DNA of 64,000 nucleotides from an uncultured Chlamydiae bacterium. Its GTDB lineage: Bacteria; Chlamydiota; Chlamydiia; Chlamydiales; SM23-39. Location of the stretch: assembly GCA_903893545.1 (NCBI GenBank), contig CAITMJ010000018.1, positions 1 to 64,000 of the forward strand, written 5' to 3'. How positions within the stretch are numbered: the stretch's first letter is position 1; every line of letters begins with the position of its first letter. The position numbers were made by a program, and so were the translations under genes. Under the pieces are notes generated by a model. The model searched no databases and was not told where the DNA came from. It saw only the letters and a program-made list of their open reading frames with translations. Positions 60,138-64,000 of this stretch are shown here, piece after piece.

Positions 60138-60427
60138 AACGGCCTCACTTCGTGTTTGATGCGCATCGCATCTTGCTGGATTTTATGTAAATTTGCGCTT
60201 GTCTCCAAATGAGACAAGTCTTGTTTTAAACGTTCTACGTCTTGAAGGAGTTTCCCTCCGATCTCTTTGGCTGTCGATAGCATCTGCCCAAGTTCATCTA
60301 TCGCCTTTGGCTTTAAATGGGGAACAGCGCCAGGATTTTGCGCGATCTCATAAAGGGTTGTCAAAAATAGAGAGATCTCTCGGTCGAGACGCTCGTATAA
60401 TTTCTTGGTATGTGCAATAGGGTCCAT
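60134..60427 (-). CDS. Small coiled-coil protein (97 aa)
   Basis: The sequence begins MDPIAHTKKLYERLDREISL and continues with helices around a short loop (EIAQNPGAVPHLKPKAIDEL). The second half is a coiled coil (KLLQDVERLKQDLSHLETSA). It precedes the 103-aa gene, to which it is coupled by ATGA, and follows the 578-aa gene by 4 bp. All three probably form one operon. No family is recognised. Confidence 0.55.
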   Translation of the reverse strand: MDPIAHTKKLYERLDREISLFLTTLYEIAQNPGAVPHLKPKAIDELGQMLSTAKEIGGKLLQDVERLKQDLSHLETSANLHKIQQDAMRIKHEVRPL

Positions 60428-60431
60428 AATC

Positions 60432-62168
60432 TTAACTTGGATATATATGAGCTTTTAGGTTTTTGACAAGGGTAGGAAAAGAGATTTGAGCAGAGGCATA
60501 GAGTTCTAAAAGCTGCTGCTGCTCTTCAAATAACGAGGGATGCTCTAGCCGAAAAAACTCTTTTTCAAGGAGATGGCATACGAAGGAATTGAAGGAATGC
60601 TCCTCGGAAACAATGGTGCAAAACTTTTTAAAACCCACGATTGCATCTGGATCTTGAAGAAGAGCTCCCAGCTCGAGTGCAATCTCCATCCAAGGCGGTC
60701 GCTCTTCTCGCTGGAAATGACTCTCGTCGACCCATTCGGAAGTATCTTCTGGGAGATTCCAAAGAAAAGCCTGATTCATAAGACGAAAAGCGTGTAGAGC
60801 GCTGCGATGCCCGCTTAAGCGATTTTCCGCTAAAGCAGTGATGTCTTTGACGAAATATCGAGCGTGCTGCAGACCGTCGTAAAAAAACGCTTTCTTTGCA
60901 GAAATAGCCTCGCTAAAGGAGTGATTGCCCCGAATAGCGATCCAATCATCGCTTAAAGAGATGAGCCGCCACATATCGGCGCGAGAAAGTGGGCCGCAGT
61001 GGATGATGCGCACGGTTTTCCCTTTTTCTGCAACGGGTAGAGAATAACTATGCTCTTGAAAGAGGATGAGAATCTCTTTGATGCCAAAGGCTTTTGCTTC
61101 AATTTGCCTCTGTTCTTCTAACCACTTGATCAGCCATTTAAGGTCCGGACAGCAAAGGTCGATATTTCGCTCATCGCGCTCACACATTTTGAGCAGTGAA
61201 TGAAGATAAATGACTCCTCCAATCGAAGAGGCTAAGTAGGCGAGATGGAAGCGATTTTTTGCTCGGTATGTTTCTATTTCGATCGGCCCCGGCGTTTCAG
61301 TGTTAAAAAGAGTGATCAAAAGCTCTTTCCGCTCAATTTCAGCAAAAGAAGATCGCCCCATTTTTGGCGTGAAGATCCCCTTCTCAAGAACGTGAAGCCC
61401 CATGGACCTATTGCCGCTTTTTGGATGAAACCAATCAGATTCTAAAAACCCATATTCTCCAATTTTTTCTCCAGGCGCTACAGGAAAACGGGTGGGGATC
61501 TGTAGAAGAACATCCATCTCTTGAATGGCGCTCGGGACAGGCCCGCTTACCTCATTTAAGAAGAAGGTATGAACATGAAAGGCGCCATTCTCTTGCGGCA
61601 GCTTCCGACTCGTCGCAATAAAGAGATGAATGTCTAAAGAGGGCCATTTTGCAGCTAAGATCGACGCCGTTTCAACCGCCGCTGTCCAATCGCCAAGCCC
61701 ATCTGGCAAAACATGAGTCAATATCCCAACCTTTATCGACCCCACTTTTGCGGTTCCTTCATAAAGGCTTAAAACAGCGCGATCGACAGAAAGGCGTCTT
61801 AAATCGGCCAGGTTCGTGAAGTTCTTTTTGATGTGCGACCGGCTCGGATCATCTCGATGATACACCCTCGGAAGCCCTCGATAGATTCTAGGGAAATAAC
61901 GACTAAGACCCACATCGGCAAATTCTCTCTCTTGAAAAGAGCGCATCCACCGATATTCGATATGGGTAGGGCCGCGATGCTCAAAAAGATGCTGATAGTC
62001 TTCGATAATCTCATTGAGAGAAGCTCCTTGCGGCACCTCGAGCAAGCGATGCATTTTTTGAAGCTGTGGATCGTTCTCGAGATCAAAGCTCTCTTCTTCC
62101 GTACGCTCTTTTGCGTTCTTCTTTAAAAAGGAAAACAGCTCTTGATGAAATGGACTTAAATCAGACAT
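60432..62168 (-). CDS. Unknown cytoplasmic protein with GT-B-like features (578 aa)
   Basis: The first 140 residues are helical and charged. From about residue 145, KVGILTHVLPDGLGDWTAAV and TASILAAKWPSLDIHLFIAT form a Rossmann-like start. Later WIAIRGNHSFSEAISAKKAF followed by FYDGLQHARYFVKDITAL resembles the C-terminal donor loop of GT-B enzymes such as EarP (RGExSFxxA). No exact family can be assigned. It heads a minus-strand operon with the two small helical genes. It has no signal peptide. Confidence 0.5.
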   Translation of the reverse strand: MSDLSPFHQELFSFLKKNAKERTEEESFDLENDPQLQKMHRLLEVPQGASLNEIIEDYQHLFEHRGPTHIEYRWMRSFQEREFADVGLSRYFPRIYRGLPRVYHRDDPSRSHIKKNFTNLADLRRLSVDRAVLSLYEGTAKVGSIKVGILTHVLPDGLGDWTAAVETASILAAKWPSLDIHLFIATSRKLPQENGAFHVHTFFLNEVSGPVPSAIQEMDVLLQIPTRFPVAPGEKIGEYGFLESDWFHPKSGNRSMGLHVLEKGIFTPKMGRSSFAEIERKELLITLFNTETPGPIEIETYRAKNRFHLAYLASSIGGVIYLHSLLKMCERDERNIDLCCPDLKWLIKWLEEQRQIEAKAFGIKEILILFQEHSYSLPVAEKGKTVRIIHCGPLSRADMWRLISLSDDWIAIRGNHSFSEAISAKKAFFYDGLQHARYFVKDITALAENRLSGHRSALHAFRLMNQAFLWNLPEDTSEWVDESHFQREERPPWMEIALELGALLQDPDAIVGFKKFCTIVSEEHSFNSFVCHLLEKEFFRLEHPSLFEEQQQLLELYASAQISFPTLVKNLKAHIYPS

Positions 62169-62243
62169 AGCCCAGAAGGAATACTCTCCAAACCCTCTTT
62201 AAGTCAATAAAAAATTTCTTAACAATTGCGCGTAGGCACCCGC

Positions 62244-64000
62244 CTATTCAGAAGCGAGCATCGATTCTTGGCCGTGGTAGATTTCCCACATCTTGCGAAA
62301 CGGTGGGCATATTTGAAGAAGCTCGTCGATGGTCCCTTCCGCTAATTTACGCCCTTTTTCGAGAAAGACGATCTTATCGGCGTGCTCGATGGTAGAGAGG
62401 CGATGGGCGATGAGGATTTGGGTTACTTGGCCTTGGAGTCTTTGAATCGCTAATTGAATCCGGTTTTCGGAAATGGCATCCAAAGACGAGGTCGCCTCAT
62501 CCATGACGAGAATGGGGGCTTTTTTCACAAGTGCGCGCGCAATTGCAAGGCGCTGTTGCTGACCGCCGGAGAGCGTTTTGCCCATTTCTGCAAGCAATGT
62601 GTCGTATTGTTTAGGCAGATCCACGATAAATTCATGCGCATAAGCTTTTTCAGCAGCTTCCATGAGATCGGCACGGGAAAAAGCTCGACCAAAGGCGATA
62701 TTTTCTGCAACGGTATCGAAAAAGAGAAATGGCTTTTGAGGAACAAAGGCGATCTGTTCGCGCAGCGACTTTTGCGTAAATGTATCGAGCGATATGCCGT
62801 CGATCCGGATCTCCCCTTTTTGAATGTCATAGAGGCGCGGCAATAGTTGGACAATGGTCGATTTTCCTGCGCCAGTGGCGCCGACAAGAGCGACGATCTC
62901 CCCTTTTTTCACGGTGAAACTCAAATCTTTGATCACCCAATCGCCTTGGTATTTAAACCAGACATGGTCAAATTCGATCTTGTTTTTAAACTCTTGGAAG
63001 TCGATCGCCCCTTCTCGATCTTGAATCTGGGGCTTGATGTTGAGCACTTCAAACATTCTCTCCGCAGCGACAACTCCTTTTTGAACATTGGCATTTTCTT
63101 CCGCAAATTTTTTGACAGGCTCGTAAAAAAGATGAAGTAGACCGCAAAACATGAGGAGCTGTCCAACTGTCATATGGAGGGCGTGCAGTCCGAAAAGAAT
63201 GACAATCGCAAGACAAGCGGTAGCGATCAGATGGAGAAGAGGGCGGGTCAATAGGCCGTATTTTGCACTCTTGCTCTCGAGCATCGCCATCCGGTCGTTT
63301 TGCTCTTTATATTTACGGAGGGAAAAGGCCTCCATGGCAAAAATTTTCACAGTTTGGATCCCAGCAAGAAAATCGAGAAGGACGGAAGAAAAGGTCTCTT
63401 GATTTTTTTGCAATTGACGGGTGATTTGCTTGACCCGCTTGGTGAGGAAAATCACCGGCATTACAATGAGCGGAAGACCTAGAAAGATAATCATCGACAG
63501 CTTCCAAGAGAGATAAAAGCAGCCGAGCAGCGTAGAGAGAATGGTAAATGGCGTTTGGAAATAATTGGTCAAACACGAGTTTAAAGAGGCAGAGATTTGC
63601 CCGGCATCCCCGACGGCGCGAGAAGAGAGGCTACCGAGATTCTGCTCCTGGTAAAAACTTAAAGGGAGCGACTGAATATGCTCAAAGTATTGCTGCCTTA
63701 AGTCTCTAGTCACCCTGATCGATAGAAGCTGGGTCAAATAGCGGGCAATAAAGAGGGTTACCGCCTTGAAACAGGCAACGGCGACGAGGATTAGGATGAG
63801 AAGAGAAAAGTTCTGCTCTATGTCCAAATACGCAGAAATTTTGTGCATGATCCAAGAAAGAGGGTTTGAGTCTTTTTTTCCTGCAAGGTAGTGCGCTACA
63901 TCTTTTTTGGAGACAACGCCGTCATCATTCTGGTCGATCTCCTTCCAACGCTTCAAAACCTCATCGATTTTGATTTTATCTTTGATTTTCTTATCGGGGC
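62244..64000 (-). CDS. MsbA-like ABC exporter, permease-ATPase (5' end beyond right edge)
   Basis: The frame is open to the window end, so the first helix and loop are missing; the TTG at 63956 is not a convincing start. The visible part has five membrane helices (for example SLLILILVAVACFKAVTLFI). It ends in a full nucleotide-binding domain: Walker A ALVGATGAGKSTIVQLLPRL, Q-loop VPQKPFLFF, signature TLSGGQQQRLAIARALVKKA, Walker B ILVMDEATSSLD and the His switch IAHRLST. It resembles lipid A flippases (MsbA). Its first visible residues (EIDQNDDGVVSKKDVAHYL) fit an EF-hand loop. It is probably the counterpart of CT264. Confidence 0.87.
   Translation of the reverse strand, partial: PDKKIKDKIKIDEVLKRWKEIDQNDDGVVSKKDVAHYLAGKKDSNPLSWIMHKISAYLDIEQNFSLLILILVAVACFKAVTLFIARYLTQLLSIRVTRDLRQQYFEHIQSLPLSFYQEQNLGSLSSRAVGDAGQISASLNSCLTNYFQTPFTILSTLLGCFYLSWKLSMIIFLGLPLIVMPVIFLTKRVKQITRQLQKNQETFSSVLLDFLAGIQTVKIFAMEAFSLRKYKEQNDRMAMLESKSAKYGLLTRPLLHLIATACLAIVILFGLHALHMTVGQLLMFCGLLHLFYEPVKKFAEENANVQKGVVAAERMFEVLNIKPQIQDREGAIDFQEFKNKIEFDHVWFKYQGDWVIKDLSFTVKKGEIVALVGATGAGKSTIVQLLPRLYDIQKGEIRIDGISLDTFTQKSLREQIAFVPQKPFLFFDTVAENIAFGRAFSRADLMEAAEKAYAHEFIVDLPKQYDTLLAEMGKTLSGGQQQRLAIARALVKKAPILVMDEATSSLDAISENRIQLAIQRLQGQVTQILIAHRLSTIEHADKIVFLEKGRKLAEGTIDELLQICPPFRKMWEIYHGQESMLASE

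Noticed and set aside
59826..60427. Type III secretion needle or chaperone genes
   Set aside because: The two helical proteins are the right size, but I find no needle or chaperone motif and no other secretion gene nearby.
1..64000. CRISPR arrays, rRNA genes, transposase genes
   Set aside because: I see no regularly spaced repeats, no rRNA-like sequence and no transposase-like frame in the window. Short repeats are the hairpin element, the dispersed inverted repeat and the 22-, 31-, 43- and 45-bp repeats described.

Overview
The window comes from a chromosome of a chlamydia-like bacterium (phylum Chlamydiota, probably an environmental Parachlamydiales-type member). The best evidence is gene order. 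The run acpP-fabG-fabD-fabH / recR-bamA-ompH-lpxD followed by pdhC-pdhB-pdhA is the order known from Chlamydia trachomatis (CT236-CT247). trxB next to acpS, and a DnaQ-like exonuclease a few genes from an MsbA-like ABC transporter, are also chlamydial neighbourhoods. The species cannot be named from sequence alone.

Layout. (1) 1-6.9 kb is accessory DNA: a tyrosine integrase with a phage/plasmid-type replication module on the minus strand, a HEPN-type protein, an AbiE-type toxin-antitoxin pair with a palindromic operator, a broken peptide deformylase, a YchJ-like protein, and two 43-bp direct copies of the 3' half of a tRNA-Met. (2) 6.9-28 kb is a surface and glycan island. It holds a methyltransferase, a 1029-residue inverse-autotransporter-like invasin, an exostosin-like enzyme and a GT61-like enzyme. 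These are followed by a tightly overlapping PqqD / HprK-like kinase / GT4 / GT4 / GT2 / nucleotidyltransferase operon. An opposing operon runs GT92 / GT11 / O-methyltransferase / GT4 / ABC permease / ABC ATPase and is split by a hairpin-flanked GxxExxY remnant. (3) 28-38.4 kb holds lgt, rlmH, a YacL-like PIN-TRAM protein, acpS, an outer-membrane protein, trxB, proC, and a three-gene signalling/transport operon (carrier-like HEAT protein, cyclic-nucleotide-binding protein, HAMP/PP2C-like protein). (4) 38.4-41.3 kb holds two unknown proteins and a second GT92. (5) 41.3-49.1 kb is the fatty-acid, RecR and outer-membrane/lipid A core. (6) 49.1-53 kb holds a repeat protein, a zeta-toxin-like kinase with a signal peptide, a dispersed repeat, CorA, and a spermidine synthase with a signal peptide. 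(7) 53-58.2 kb is the pdh operon, interrupted by a tandem pair of DUF4116-like genes. (8) 58.2-64 kb holds the exonuclease, a reductase/epimerase, two small coiled-coil proteins, a 578-residue unknown protein, and an MsbA-like transporter that runs off the right edge.

How it fits together. The GT4 enzymes, the nucleotidyltransferase and the Wzm/Wzt pair look like a cytoplasmic pathway that builds and exports a surface polysaccharide. Interleaved with them, and translationally coupled to them, are sugar-transferring or methylating enzymes that each begin with a Sec signal peptide or signal-anchor-like segment (exostosin-like, GT61, GT11, two GT92, putative sugar O-methyltransferase). A group of exported glycan-modifying enzymes, acting in the periplasm or in the host, is the most unusual biology here. 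The PqqD/HprK-like/nucleotidyltransferase operon is the best candidate for an uncharacterised system. Function calls rest on motifs and family knowledge; no search could be run.
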